Shown here: positions 50,304 to 58,091 of the stretch, piece by piece | How the letters are laid out: each line of letters begins with the position of its first letter | Numbering within the stretch: the first letter of the stretch is position 1 | Position numbers and translations under genes: made by a program | Notes under the pieces: model-generated | Told to the model about the DNA's origin: nothing | Seen by the model: the letters and a program-made list of their open reading frames with translations, nothing else | Database searches by the model: none | Assembly: GCF_005233875.1 (NCBI RefSeq) | Contig: NZ_SZPZ01000004.1 | Coordinates: forward strand, 310,001-374,000 | From: Kribbella jiaozuonensis | GTDB lineage: Bacteria; Actinomycetota; Actinomycetes; Propionibacteriales; Kribbellaceae | Reading direction: 5' to 3' | Length of the DNA: 64,000 nucleotides

Positions 50304-51550
50304 CCGGCTTCCGCGCCCGGATCGTCTCGCTCGCGGTGCTGACCGCGACGCTGGTGGTCGCCGTACTCGTCATCCTCAACCACGTCCTGGCGACCCGCGC
50401 GTCCGAAGCGGACACCCGCATGCTGGCCCGAACCCGGGCCGAGGCCGTCGCCGGCACCGTCGAGGTCGTGGCCGGGAAGGTCCGCCTGGTCGAGGGCACC
50501 GGCGATGCCTTCGACACCCTCGCCTGGGTGTACGCCGACGGGCGCCTCGTCGACGGCGTACTCCACCCTGCGATCGCCGACGAGGTCGAGCAGCTCAGCA
50601 AGCCCGATCGAAGCCGATTCCTGACGACCGGCCACTACCTCCTGTACGCCGAGCCGCTGCCGGTGCAGGCGCATCAGGTCACCGTCGTCGTGATGGTGGA
50701 CCTCGCGCCGTACGAGAGGTCCGAACAGCGCAGCCTGACGATGTCGCTGATCCTCGGCGCGCTCGTCGTCGCGCTCGCCGGCATCATCGCGTACGTCGGC
50801 GTCAGCCGTGCCCTGCGTGTCGTCCAGCAGATGTCGGCGCTGGCCGACGAATGGGGCGACCACGACCCGGACCGCCGGTTCGGGCTCGGGCACGGCCGCG
50901 ACGAGTTCGGCAAGCTGGCGCACACGTTCGACCGGCTCCTCGATCGCGTCGCAGACAGCATCGCCGACGAACGACGCCTCACCGACGAGATCGCCCACGA
51001 ACTCCGTACGCCGATGTCCGTACTCCGCGGCGAGGCACAGCTCGCGGAGCTCGCCGGAACCGACGTCGACCCGCAGCTCGTGCTCACCGAAACGGATCGG
51101 CTCAGCACGGCCGTCACCGCGATCCTGGACGCCGCACGCTTACGGCCCCACCGCGAGGCGAGCTGCCGGCTGACGACAGCTCTGCGCAAGGTCTCCGAGG
51201 GCCGCGACGTCCAGATCCACGCTCCGACCTTTGTCGACCTGGCCGTCCCCGCCGACGTGGTGACGTCCGTCCTCGCGCCGCTGCTGGACAACGCCGCCCG
51301 CCACGCGCGAACCAGCGTCTGGCTGGTGGCCGAGACCGCCGGTGACAACGTCTTCGTTCACGTCCTCGACGACGGACCCGGTTTCCAGCCCGACGAGCTC
51401 GACAGCATCTTCGCCCCCGGTCGAAGCACTGCGGGCGGCCACGGGCTCGGACTGGCCGTCGTACGCCGGATCGCCGCCGCAACCGGTCTCGGCGTACGGG
51501 CGATCGCGGACGGCCGTGGACACGTCGAGGTCCGCTTCCCGCGGGCCTGA
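50294..51550 (+). CDS. Sensor histidine kinase (HisKA)
   Basis: This 418-residue kinase has two spans (about 10-32 and 148-172) flanking an outside sensor of about 115 residues, a HAMP-like linker, the H-box LTDEIAHELRTPMSV, N-box LDNAARHARTSV, G1 box DDGPGFQ and G2 GGHGLGLAVV. ATG 50294 overlaps the regulator end. It senses an envelope signal and phosphorylates the regulator at 49650-50303. Confidence 0.93.
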   Translation: MGLTGFRARIVSLAVLTATLVVAVLVILNHVLATRASEADTRMLARTRAEAVAGTVEVVAGKVRLVEGTGDAFDTLAWVYADGRLVDGVLHPAIADEVEQLSKPDRSRFLTTGHYLLYAEPLPVQAHQVTVVVMVDLAPYERSEQRSLTMSLILGALVVALAGIIAYVGVSRALRVVQQMSALADEWGDHDPDRRFGLGHGRDEFGKLAHTFDRLLDRVADSIADERRLTDEIAHELRTPMSVLRGEAQLAELAGTDVDPQLVLTETDRLSTAVTAILDAARLRPHREASCRLTTALRKVSEGRDVQIHAPTFVDLAVPADVVTSVLAPLLDNAARHARTSVWLVAETAGDNVFVHVLDDGPGFQPDELDSIFAPGRSTAGGHGLGLAVVRRIAAATGLGVRAIADGRGHVEVRFPRA

Positions 51551-51598
51551 TCGCAGCAGTCAGGTTGCGTGCAGGTCCCGCGCGCAAGGGTGGCCGGC

Positions 51599-52849
51599 AT
51601 GACAACCACTACCGCGTCCCGTCCAGCTGCAGCTCGGGTGCTGCTGAACAAGGTGCCCGAGGTCACCATCTGGTTCTGGCTGATCAAAATCCTCTGCACC
51701 ACCGTCGGCGAGAGTTTCGCCGACTGGATCAACATGCAACTCGGTGTCGGACTCGTCGCCACCGCGATCATCTTCACCGTCGTCTTCGCAGCAGTCCTGA
51801 TCTGGCAGATCAGCACCTCCAGGTATCGGCCGGCGGCGTACTGGCTCACCGTCGTCGTGGTGAGCGTCACCGGCACCCTCTACACCGACATCCTGACCGA
51901 CCAACTCGGCGTACCGCTGTGGATCAGCACTTCGGTCTTCACCGTGGCGCTCGCCGTCGTGTTCGGCATCTGGTGGACCCGCGAGCGCACGCTCTCGATC
52001 CACAGCATCGTCACTCGCCCACGCGAGGGCTTCTACTGGCTCGCCGTCCTCGTCACCTTCGCACTCGGTACGGCGGCCGGCGACTGGACGCTCGAGCTGA
52101 CCGGTTGGAGCCCGGGCGTGTCCGTCCTGCTCCCGCTGGCCCTGATCGCGATCATCGTCGCCTGCTGGCGGATCGGCGCGAACCCGGTCCTGGCGTTCTG
52201 GCTGGCCTACATCCTGACCCGGCCGCTCGGCGCGAACCTGGGCGACTGGCTCGCCTCCCCCAAGACGCCTGATCAGGGTCTCGGCCTCGGCACCCTCGTC
52301 ACCAGCCTGATCTTCCTGGCCGCGATCCTCGCGACCGTCGTCTACCTCACGATCACGCGGGCCGACGTCATCGAAGGCCACCGGGACCGCACCCCGAAGT
52401 ACCACCGGCCCCGCCGCGAATGGCCGCTCCTCGGCGTCATGGTCGCTGCGACCGTCGCCGCCGGCATCCTGCTGAACTGGGCATCCGCCCAACCGCACGC
52501 GAACGCGGCCGCTGAGGGTGAAGGTCCGAACCCGGCCGAGAAGAACGTCCACCTGACCGCCGCGGAGGCAACTGCACACTTCCCCAAGACCGATGTCGCA
52601 CAGTTCCGCACCCTGATCACCAGCATGAATACGGACCTCACCAAGGGTGACCAGGCCGGCCTGAACACCGCCGTCGACGCCTACGAGAAGGCCTGGGACG
52701 ACGACGAGAGCAAGCTCAAACCCCTCGACGGCAAGGCCTGGGACTACATCGACAGCCAGAACGACGCGCTGTTCACCTCGGTCCGCGAAACCAAGAATCC
52801 GGCCGCCGAGAAGCAGGCAGTCCAGGCCCTGCTGACGACCCTGGGCTGA
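51599..52849 (+). CDS. COG4705-type membrane protein with outside helical domain
   Basis: This 416-residue protein has about eight or nine spans in repeated pairs (KVPEVTIWFWLIKILCTTVG at the start is typical of COG4705). An extra C-terminal domain of about 110 residues (from about 305) is hydrophilic and helical and lies outside, with NTDLTKGDQAGLNTAVDAYE and AWDDDESKLKPLDGKAWDYI. That tail is reminiscent of metal-binding helical domains, but no motif proves this. ATG 51599 follows CAAGGGTGG. It is 48 nt after the kinase. Confidence 0.75.
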   Translation: MTTTTASRPAAARVLLNKVPEVTIWFWLIKILCTTVGESFADWINMQLGVGLVATAIIFTVVFAAVLIWQISTSRYRPAAYWLTVVVVSVTGTLYTDILTDQLGVPLWISTSVFTVALAVVFGIWWTRERTLSIHSIVTRPREGFYWLAVLVTFALGTAAGDWTLELTGWSPGVSVLLPLALIAIIVACWRIGANPVLAFWLAYILTRPLGANLGDWLASPKTPDQGLGLGTLVTSLIFLAAILATVVYLTITRADVIEGHRDRTPKYHRPRREWPLLGVMVAATVAAGILLNWASAQPHANAAAEGEGPNPAEKNVHLTAAEATAHFPKTDVAQFRTLITSMNTDLTKGDQAGLNTAVDAYEKAWDDDESKLKPLDGKAWDYIDSQNDALFTSVRETKNPAAEKQAVQALLTTLG

Positions 52850-52870
52850 GCCGCCTCACCACCCCACCGA

Positions 52871-52904
52871 TTGACACCCACGGTGCTGCGTAACTATCGT
52901 TACG
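52871..52904 (+). promoter_or_regulatory. Sigma-70-type promoter with palindromic operator over the -10
   Basis: TTGACA (52871-52876) and TATCGT (52895-52900) are separated by 18 bp and form a strong housekeeping promoter. CGTAAC-TATC-GTTACG (52889-52904) is a perfect inverted repeat centred on the -10, with GCTG and CAGC flanks extending the symmetry. GTAAC-N4-GTTAC palindromes are typical TetR-family operators. The gene at 52942 is therefore probably strongly expressed once a repressor leaves. Confidence 0.75.
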
Positions 52905-52941
52905 TGCAGCATATGTTTCATCTGCCTGAGGGAAGTGAGAG

Positions 52942-53742
52942 ATGGACGCGGCAACGTGGGGTCTGATCATCGCGACGTTCGTCGCGTGTTTCGTGGAGAT
53001 GGTGGAAGCCACCACGATCGTGATGGCGATGGGCTACACCCGGAGCTGGCGCTCGGCGCTGGTCGGCACCTTCGCAGCGCTCGGTGCGCTCGCGGTGGTC
53101 ACGCTGGCCGCCGGCTACGCGCTGGCGAACTGGCTGCCGGAGTCGGCACTGCAACTCGCCATCGGCGGGCTGTTGCTGATCTTCGGTCTGCAATGGCTGC
53201 GCAAGGCGATCCTGCGATCGTCCGGGCGCAAAGCGGTGCACGACGAGGACGCGATCTACCGCGAGGAGGTGGAGGCGGCCAAGGCGGCCGGTGAGGCGAA
53301 GCAGGGTCTGGATCTGTTCGCGTTCATGGTCTCGTTCAAGGGCGTGTTCCTGGAGGGGATGGAGGTCGTGTTCATCGTGCTGACCTTCGGCCTGAACGCG
53401 AACAACATCCCGGCGGCCAGCATCGGCGCGGCTGCCGCGGTGGTCATCGTGCTCGGTATCGCCGTCGCGCTGCGCCGGCCGCTGTCGATGATCAACGAGA
53501 ACCTGCTCAAGTACGGCGTCGGCCTGCTGCTCGCGTCCTTCGGGACGTACTGGGCGATCGAAGGGATCGGCATCTTCCGCGACGGCCGCGAGAGCCTGAA
53601 CTGGCCGGGTCACGACCTGATGATCCTGGTCCTGCTGGCTGCCTGGCTGCTGCTCAGCCGGATCTTCGTGACCGCGCTGCGCAAGCCGGCCGCACCAACC
53701 CCGGCCGTGGCCGGCGACATCGCCGTGGAGGTGAAGAAGTGA
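52942..53742 (+). CDS. COG4280-type membrane protein, possible metal transporter
   Basis: This 266-residue protein has six or seven spans in two similar halves. Each half has a paired-acid motif in a span: FVEMVEATTIVMAMG (about 15-29) and FLEGMEVVFIVLTFG (about 134-148). These resemble the REGLE motifs of FTR1-type iron permeases and acidic motifs of GDT1 cation exchangers, so cation transport is plausible. ATG 52942 follows GAGGGAAGTGAGAG. Its stop overlaps the next small gene (GTGA). Confidence 0.78.
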   Translation: MDAATWGLIIATFVACFVEMVEATTIVMAMGYTRSWRSALVGTFAALGALAVVTLAAGYALANWLPESALQLAIGGLLLIFGLQWLRKAILRSSGRKAVHDEDAIYREEVEAAKAAGEAKQGLDLFAFMVSFKGVFLEGMEVVFIVLTFGLNANNIPAASIGAAAAVVIVLGIAVALRRPLSMINENLLKYGVGLLLASFGTYWAIEGIGIFRDGRESLNWPGHDLMILVLLAAWLLLSRIFVTALRKPAAPTPAVAGDIAVEVKK

Positions 53743-53957
53743 AGTTCCTCAAGTCTTTCGGCCAGTTCTGGTACGACTTCATCATCGGTGACGACTGGAA
53801 GATCGCGGTCGCGGTCGTCATCACCCTGGCCGTGATGGTGGCCGCCATGCTGAGCGGCGCCCTGAGCGACACCGCACTGACGCTGATCGGCGGAGCGCTG
53901 GTCCTGGTGGCATTCAGCATCAGCCTCGCGATCGACGTCCGGCAGAAGAGCCGGTAA
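53739..53957 (+). CDS. Small two-span membrane protein (72 aa)
   Basis: This 72-residue protein has an aromatic-rich amphipathic N-terminus (KSFGQFWYDFIIGDDW) and two spans (about 22-42 and 47-66). GTG 53739 overlaps the COG4280 stop (GTGA), which shows it is a real partner gene. It is probably a small subunit or regulator of that transporter. A strong terminator follows. Confidence 0.8.
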   Translation: MKFLKSFGQFWYDFIIGDDWKIAVAVVITLAVMVAAMLSGALSDTALTLIGGALVLVAFSISLAIDVRQKSR

Positions 53958-53967
53958 CCCCTCCCCG

Positions 53968-54005
53968 GCACGATGGCCCCGCACTCCGGTGCGGGGCCAT
54001 CGTGC
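53968..54005. terminator. Bidirectional hairpin terminator
   Basis: GCACGATGGCCCCGCAC and its exact complement form a perfect 17-bp stem with a TCCG loop. It fills the gap between the plus-strand 72-residue gene (ends 53957) and the minus-strand UbiA-type gene (ends 54009), so it can end both transcripts. Confidence 0.9.
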
Positions 54006-54008
54006 GTG

Positions 54009-54905
54009 CTAGGCGAAGTACAGGCCGATGCCGACCATCGAGGCCCAGGTGAGACCGGCGACCAGGAGGACCGGGTCGCGGAAGAGTTCGTGCTCGGGCT
54101 GCTCGCCGCGGCCGGTGGAGACGAGCAGGGCGTAGCGGAGCAGGCCGGTGAAGAACGGGAGGAACGAGACGGCGAGGAGTTCGCGGTAGACGTCGTGGCC
54201 GAGGTACTGGAAGGCCCACATGCCGTACGACAGCGCCGTACCGAGCAGAGCCACCGTCATGACCTGGTCCAGCCACGAGGTGGGGTACGCCGCCAGCACC
54301 GGCCGACTGACCGCGTTGCCGGCCGACGCGTGCTCGGCCTTGCGTTTGCCGGTGACCAGGAACATCGCGCCGAAGAGTGAGACCAGCAAGAACCAGTGCG
54401 ACACCGGCAGCCCGGTCGCCGTCCCGCCGGCTGCGGCGCGCAGTACGAAGCCGAGGGCGACGATGACGAGGTCGATCACGGCGACGTGTTTGAGGCCGAG
54501 GACGTACATGACCTGGGCGATGAGGTAGGCCATGGCGAGAGCGAAGGTCGCGATGCCGAGGCTGCTGGCGATCGCCAGACCGGACAGCGCAGCGACCACG
54601 CCGAACGCTGCGGCGAGCCTGGGGCTGAGGGTGCCGGATGCGACCGGGCGGAGTTGCTTGCGCGGATGGCGGCGGTCGTCCGGTGCATCGCGGATGTCGT
54701 TGAAGGCATAGATCGCGACCGCTAGGAGGATGAATCCGATGGCCGCGACAGCGGCTCGGAGTACGACGAGGGGCGATTCGAGCGCTCCTGCCGCCGCCGG
54801 GGCCGCGAAGAGCATCGCCGCCTTGTGCCATTGCTGCGGCCGGCTCAACCGCAGCAGCGCCCGCGCCGGCGCCTCCCGGGCGGTGACTGTCGTCAGGCCG
54901 GTCAT
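54009..54905 (-). CDS. UbiA-type decaprenyl-phosphate phosphoribosyltransferase
   Basis: This 298-residue protein with about nine spans has the Asp-rich motif NDIRDAPDDRRHPRKQLRPV, which closely follows the NDxxDxxxDRxHPxKxxRP pattern of mycobacterial Rv3806c. It should transfer 5-phosphoribose from PRPP to a polyprenyl phosphate at the inner membrane. ATG 54905 overlaps the phosphodiester glycosidase stop (ATGA). It closes the operon that also contains dprE1 and dprE2, which act on its product after dephosphorylation. Confidence 0.88.
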   Translation of the reverse strand: MTGLTTVTAREAPARALLRLSRPQQWHKAAMLFAAPAAAGALESPLVVLRAAVAAIGFILLAVAIYAFNDIRDAPDDRRHPRKQLRPVASGTLSPRLAAAFGVVAALSGLAIASSLGIATFALAMAYLIAQVMYVLGLKHVAVIDLVIVALGFVLRAAAGGTATGLPVSHWFLLVSLFGAMFLVTGKRKAEHASAGNAVSRPVLAAYPTSWLDQVMTVALLGTALSYGMWAFQYLGHDVYRELLAVSFLPFFTGLLRYALLVSTGRGEQPEHELFRDPVLLVAGLTWASMVGIGLYFA

Positions 54906-56017
54906 TTCGCGGTCACGTAGAAGAAGTCGCGCTGGTCGTCGACCAGGTAGCGGTTCGTCGGCGAGTTCATCGAGTTGAGCAGCCGTTCGCCGCTGACAGT
55001 GCCGTTCGGGCCGGGCCGCTCGATGTCGAAGCTCACCATCGCGGAGTGGATGTCGAGCTCCATTCCCTGCACGATGCCGGCCTGATGCATCGCGTCGGCC
55101 AGGGTCGCCAGCGTCAGCTTGTTGCCTGCGACATAGATCAAGTTGCCGTGGGCATCCGTTCCGAGGCCGGACCGCCAGGTGTACTGGAACTGGCTGCGGA
55201 CGGTCCCCCAGCGGCCGTTCGCGTTGGTGGTCAGCCCGTTGACGATCCGGTCGTCGACGATGACCTGGTCGAGGTTCTGCCGGACCGCGACGACGTCGTG
55301 CGACATCCGCACTGTGCGGTTCCAGGTGCCGATCAGCGCGGATCCATCGCGGAGGATGACGACCGATGCGCGGCCGTCGACCAGTGGCACCGCTGCCGAT
55401 GCTGTGGTCCACCAGCCGCCATGCGAGTCGTTCATCTTGAAGCCGGCGTTGAAGGTCGCGACCAGCGCCGAGCGGTTCGCAGCGGGGACGGAGTACCCGT
55501 CGTGGGATGCCATGCCGACCACCGGCTCACGGGTTCCCGGCATCAGGTTGAGGTGGTAGGAGCCCCGTGGCAGCAACGCGGCGGCGGCCGATACCGGTAG
55601 ATGACTGGGATCGGCTCGGAACCAGGTTGTCCATAGCAACGGTTTACCGGTGCTCGACTGGCGTGCGACGGCCCACGTTCCTTCCAGCGGCAGCCGCTTC
55701 GTACGAGGCAGCAACTGAACGGTCGGCAACCCGGTGGCTGTCGGTCGTCCGATGGTCGGCCTGGGTGCAACACCACGTGGCGTGGTGTCGGCCGGTGCTC
55801 CGGTCGCGGGTGGTTGCTGACGCGAGTATCTCCACGTCTCGACGGCGTCGATCAGCTTTCCGCCGCCGTGGTCGCGGAACCACTCGACTGTTCGGACCGC
55901 GAAGGTCGCGTTGCCCGGGTACAGCAAGGCCCGGACGTACGACACCGCCGGCACGACCAGCACCAGGCAGCAGGCCAACGCGATCCACCGCTTACGTATC
56001 CGGCGCCGGCGCCTCAT
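54902..56017 (-). CDS. Phosphodiester glycosidase (NAGPA-domain) membrane protein
   Basis: This 371-residue protein has an Arg-rich start and one span (about 9-30), then an outside NAGPA-type domain: AALLPRGSYHLNLMPGT, ATFNAGFKMNDSHGGWW, and GMELDIHSAMVSFDI. Family members cleave sugar-1-phosphodiester bonds. ATG 56017 is coupled to dprE2 (ATGA). It could remodel a glycosyl-phosphoryl polymer or polyprenyl-linked sugar outside the cell. Its presence in a DPA-type operon is unusual. Confidence 0.82.
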   Translation of the reverse strand: MRRRRRIRKRWIALACCLVLVVPAVSYVRALLYPGNATFAVRTVEWFRDHGGGKLIDAVETWRYSRQQPPATGAPADTTPRGVAPRPTIGRPTATGLPTVQLLPRTKRLPLEGTWAVARQSSTGKPLLWTTWFRADPSHLPVSAAAALLPRGSYHLNLMPGTREPVVGMASHDGYSVPAANRSALVATFNAGFKMNDSHGGWWTTASAAVPLVDGRASVVILRDGSALIGTWNRTVRMSHDVVAVRQNLDQVIVDDRIVNGLTTNANGRWGTVRSQFQYTWRSGLGTDAHGNLIYVAGNKLTLATLADAMHQAGIVQGMELDIHSAMVSFDIERPGPNGTVSGERLLNSMNSPTNRYLVDDQRDFFYVTAK

Positions 56018-56721
56018 CGCCAAGCCTCCGGGAGAAGCCTGCGCGGGACCAGGTTGAGCACGCGCACCACCAGACCCATCACGCCCGGCACCCACACAAT
56101 CGACTTCCGCGCCTCCACCGCAGCGGCCACGCGCCGGCCGACCCGGTCCGGGCTCGTCGCGAACGGAGGCTTCTTCAGGTCCGCGGTCATCCTCGTCTGC
56201 ACGAATCCCGGACGTACGACGAGCACCCGTACGCCTGTGTCCGCCGCCTGCCGCGAAAGCAGAACCGCCGTCGAGTCGGCCAACTGCTTCCCCAGCGAGT
56301 ACGCCGCGATCGACTGGCGCGGACGGACCGCGGCCGCCGATGACAACAGCACGATCTGTTCAGGCTTGCGGTGAACCAAGGCACGCAACAGCAGCGAGAC
56401 TCCGAACCCGTTGACCACAACCCCGTCGGCGAACGACGTCGACGACATCGATCCCACCGCCACGATCGCAAGCTCCAGCGGATGCTCGGCGCAGGCGTGC
56501 TCGAGCATCCCGTCGATCTCCTCGACGTTCAGCCCCGCGTCGTACTGCGTGGTTGACACGGAGTACCCGGCATCGCGGAGCCGCTCGGCGTTCCACCACA
56601 GCTCACCACTCGGCCGGCCGGCGAGGATCACCTGCCGGGGCGCCGGTCCGAGCAGCGGGAGCAGCACCGCCATACCGATCTCGGACGATCCGCCGACGAG
56701 CAGCGCAGTACCGGGACTCAT
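56014..56721 (-). CDS. dprE2: Decaprenylphosphoryl-2-keto-beta-D-erythro-pentose reductase (DprE2-like SDR)
   Basis: This 235-residue SDR has the NAD motif VGGSSEIGMAV at residues 8-18, a Ser in VLLSSAAAV, and the catalytic pair in AAYSLGKQLADS (Tyr and Lys spaced YxxxK). VRPGFVQTRMT is the usual SDR C-terminal loop. It should reduce the keto intermediate made by DprE1 to DPA. ATG 56721 overlaps the dprE1 stop (ATGA). Adjacency to dprE1 supports the assignment over a general SDR. Confidence 0.88.
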   Translation of the reverse strand: MSPGTALLVGGSSEIGMAVLLPLLGPAPRQVILAGRPSGELWWNAERLRDAGYSVSTTQYDAGLNVEEIDGMLEHACAEHPLELAIVAVGSMSSTSFADGVVVNGFGVSLLLRALVHRKPEQIVLLSSAAAVRPRQSIAAYSLGKQLADSTAVLLSRQAADTGVRVLVVRPGFVQTRMTADLKKPPFATSPDRVGRRVAAAVEARKSIVWVPGVMGLVVRVLNLVPRRLLPEAWR

Positions 56722-58091
56722 GACAGCAGGTCCAATCGTTCGGCGAGTCCGGACGTCCAGCGTCTGGCTGGATCCAGCCGGCGCTGCGTGAGCCGCCACG
56801 TCGGCAGCCGCGGATACATCACCGGGATCAGCTCCGGATCGGTGACGGCGTCCTTCGCGAGATAGATCCGGCCGCCGGCACCGGCGACCATCTTGTCGAC
56901 CGGCCGCAAGGTGTCCGGACGATGCAGCCACCGTCCGGGGAGGTCGACCGCGAGCGTCCATCCCGGGATCGGGAACGACAGCGGCCCGGCAGTCCCGAAC
57001 CCGAAGTTCTTCAACGTGGTAAGGGCAGGCGTCATACCGCGGGTCCCCAGGAACGCAAGCACTCCTCGCACTGCGCCGAGCTCCTCAAGTGGTACGGCGA
57101 ACTGGTACTGAACCAGTCCCCCGCGCCCGAACGCGGCCGGCCACGCGTCCGCCCGGTCCAGCGGGCAGAGCGCCGTACGCAACGGCACCAGATGTGAGTT
57201 GCTGGATCGGCTCAGATGCCAGCGAGCGGCCGACGCAGCGGCGATCGTTGCCCTCGACATCAGACCTGGCCCCGGCAAGGACTGCCTCGTACGCGTTGCT
57301 ACCACGCGTGCCTCAGGGAACGGAGCAACCGAGCCTGGGAGATCAAGAGTCGAGGCGGTGTAGAACTCGTCGACGATTCCGCGCCCGAGCCCGCCGCCCT
57401 GCGCATGCACGTCCAGCCAGGCGATCGCGTGCCGATCCGGATCCAGCTCCTGGCGTGCCGCCAACGCCTGCATCGCTTCCAGGGTCTCGTCGAGCGAGTT
57501 GGTCCGCAGCCGGTTCCGGATCACCCAACCGGTGTCGACGCGCTGCAGCTGGATCGCCGCTCTCAGGACGACCCCGGTCAGCCCCATCCCACCGATCGTC
57601 GCCCAGAACCCGTCCGGATCCTGCCCGGCCGACAGCTGGACGATCGTGCCGTCCGACCGCAGCAACGCCAGCCACAGCACATGCTGGCCGAAGGATCCGG
57701 CGCCCGGATGGTTCTTCCCGTGTACGTCGCTCGCGATCGCACCGCCGACCGTGATGCGTTCCGTGCCGGGCACCACCGGGAGTTTCCAGCCCAACGGGAG
57801 GGTCTGGTCGATCAGGTCCTTCAGTACCGCACCGGCCTCGACCACGATGACGCCGTTGCCTTGGTCGAAGGAGATGATCCGATCGAGCGAGGTCGTGTCG
57901 AGGACGATCCCGTCGCCCGGCAGCGCCGCGTCACCGTAGCTCTTGCCGGCTCCGCGCACCGTGATCCTCGGCTCCGCCAGGACCGCGTCGACCAGACCGC
58001 CATCGAGGGTCGGTCGCCGTACCCGCGAGGCGCGGTGAACCGTCCGGCCCCATCCGGACAACGAATGAGTGCTGGGTTCGTCAAGGGTCAT
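56718..58091 (-). CDS. dprE1: Decaprenylphosphoryl-beta-D-ribose oxidase (DprE1-like)
   Basis: This 457-residue FAD oxidoreductase has the FAD segment VRGAGKSYGDAAL, VPGTERITVGGAIASDVHGK followed by NHPGAGSFG (His as in Mtb H132), LVQYQFAVP and IYLAKDAVTD (Lys as in Mtb K418). It oxidises the 2' hydroxyl of decaprenylphosphoryl ribose. The cysteine that benzothiazinones attack in Mtb (C387, in NICVDF) is Ala381 here (TLAVDL, codon GCG at 56951-56949). ATG 58091 overlaps the GT stop and lies 7 nt after a TAGCGT hexamer of a CTCAG-type promoter. Confidence 0.92.
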   Translation of the reverse strand: MTLDEPSTHSLSGWGRTVHRASRVRRPTLDGGLVDAVLAEPRITVRGAGKSYGDAALPGDGIVLDTTSLDRIISFDQGNGVIVVEAGAVLKDLIDQTLPLGWKLPVVPGTERITVGGAIASDVHGKNHPGAGSFGQHVLWLALLRSDGTIVQLSAGQDPDGFWATIGGMGLTGVVLRAAIQLQRVDTGWVIRNRLRTNSLDETLEAMQALAARQELDPDRHAIAWLDVHAQGGGLGRGIVDEFYTASTLDLPGSVAPFPEARVVATRTRQSLPGPGLMSRATIAAASAARWHLSRSSNSHLVPLRTALCPLDRADAWPAAFGRGGLVQYQFAVPLEELGAVRGVLAFLGTRGMTPALTTLKNFGFGTAGPLSFPIPGWTLAVDLPGRWLHRPDTLRPVDKMVAGAGGRIYLAKDAVTDPELIPVMYPRLPTWRLTQRRLDPARRWTSGLAERLDLLS

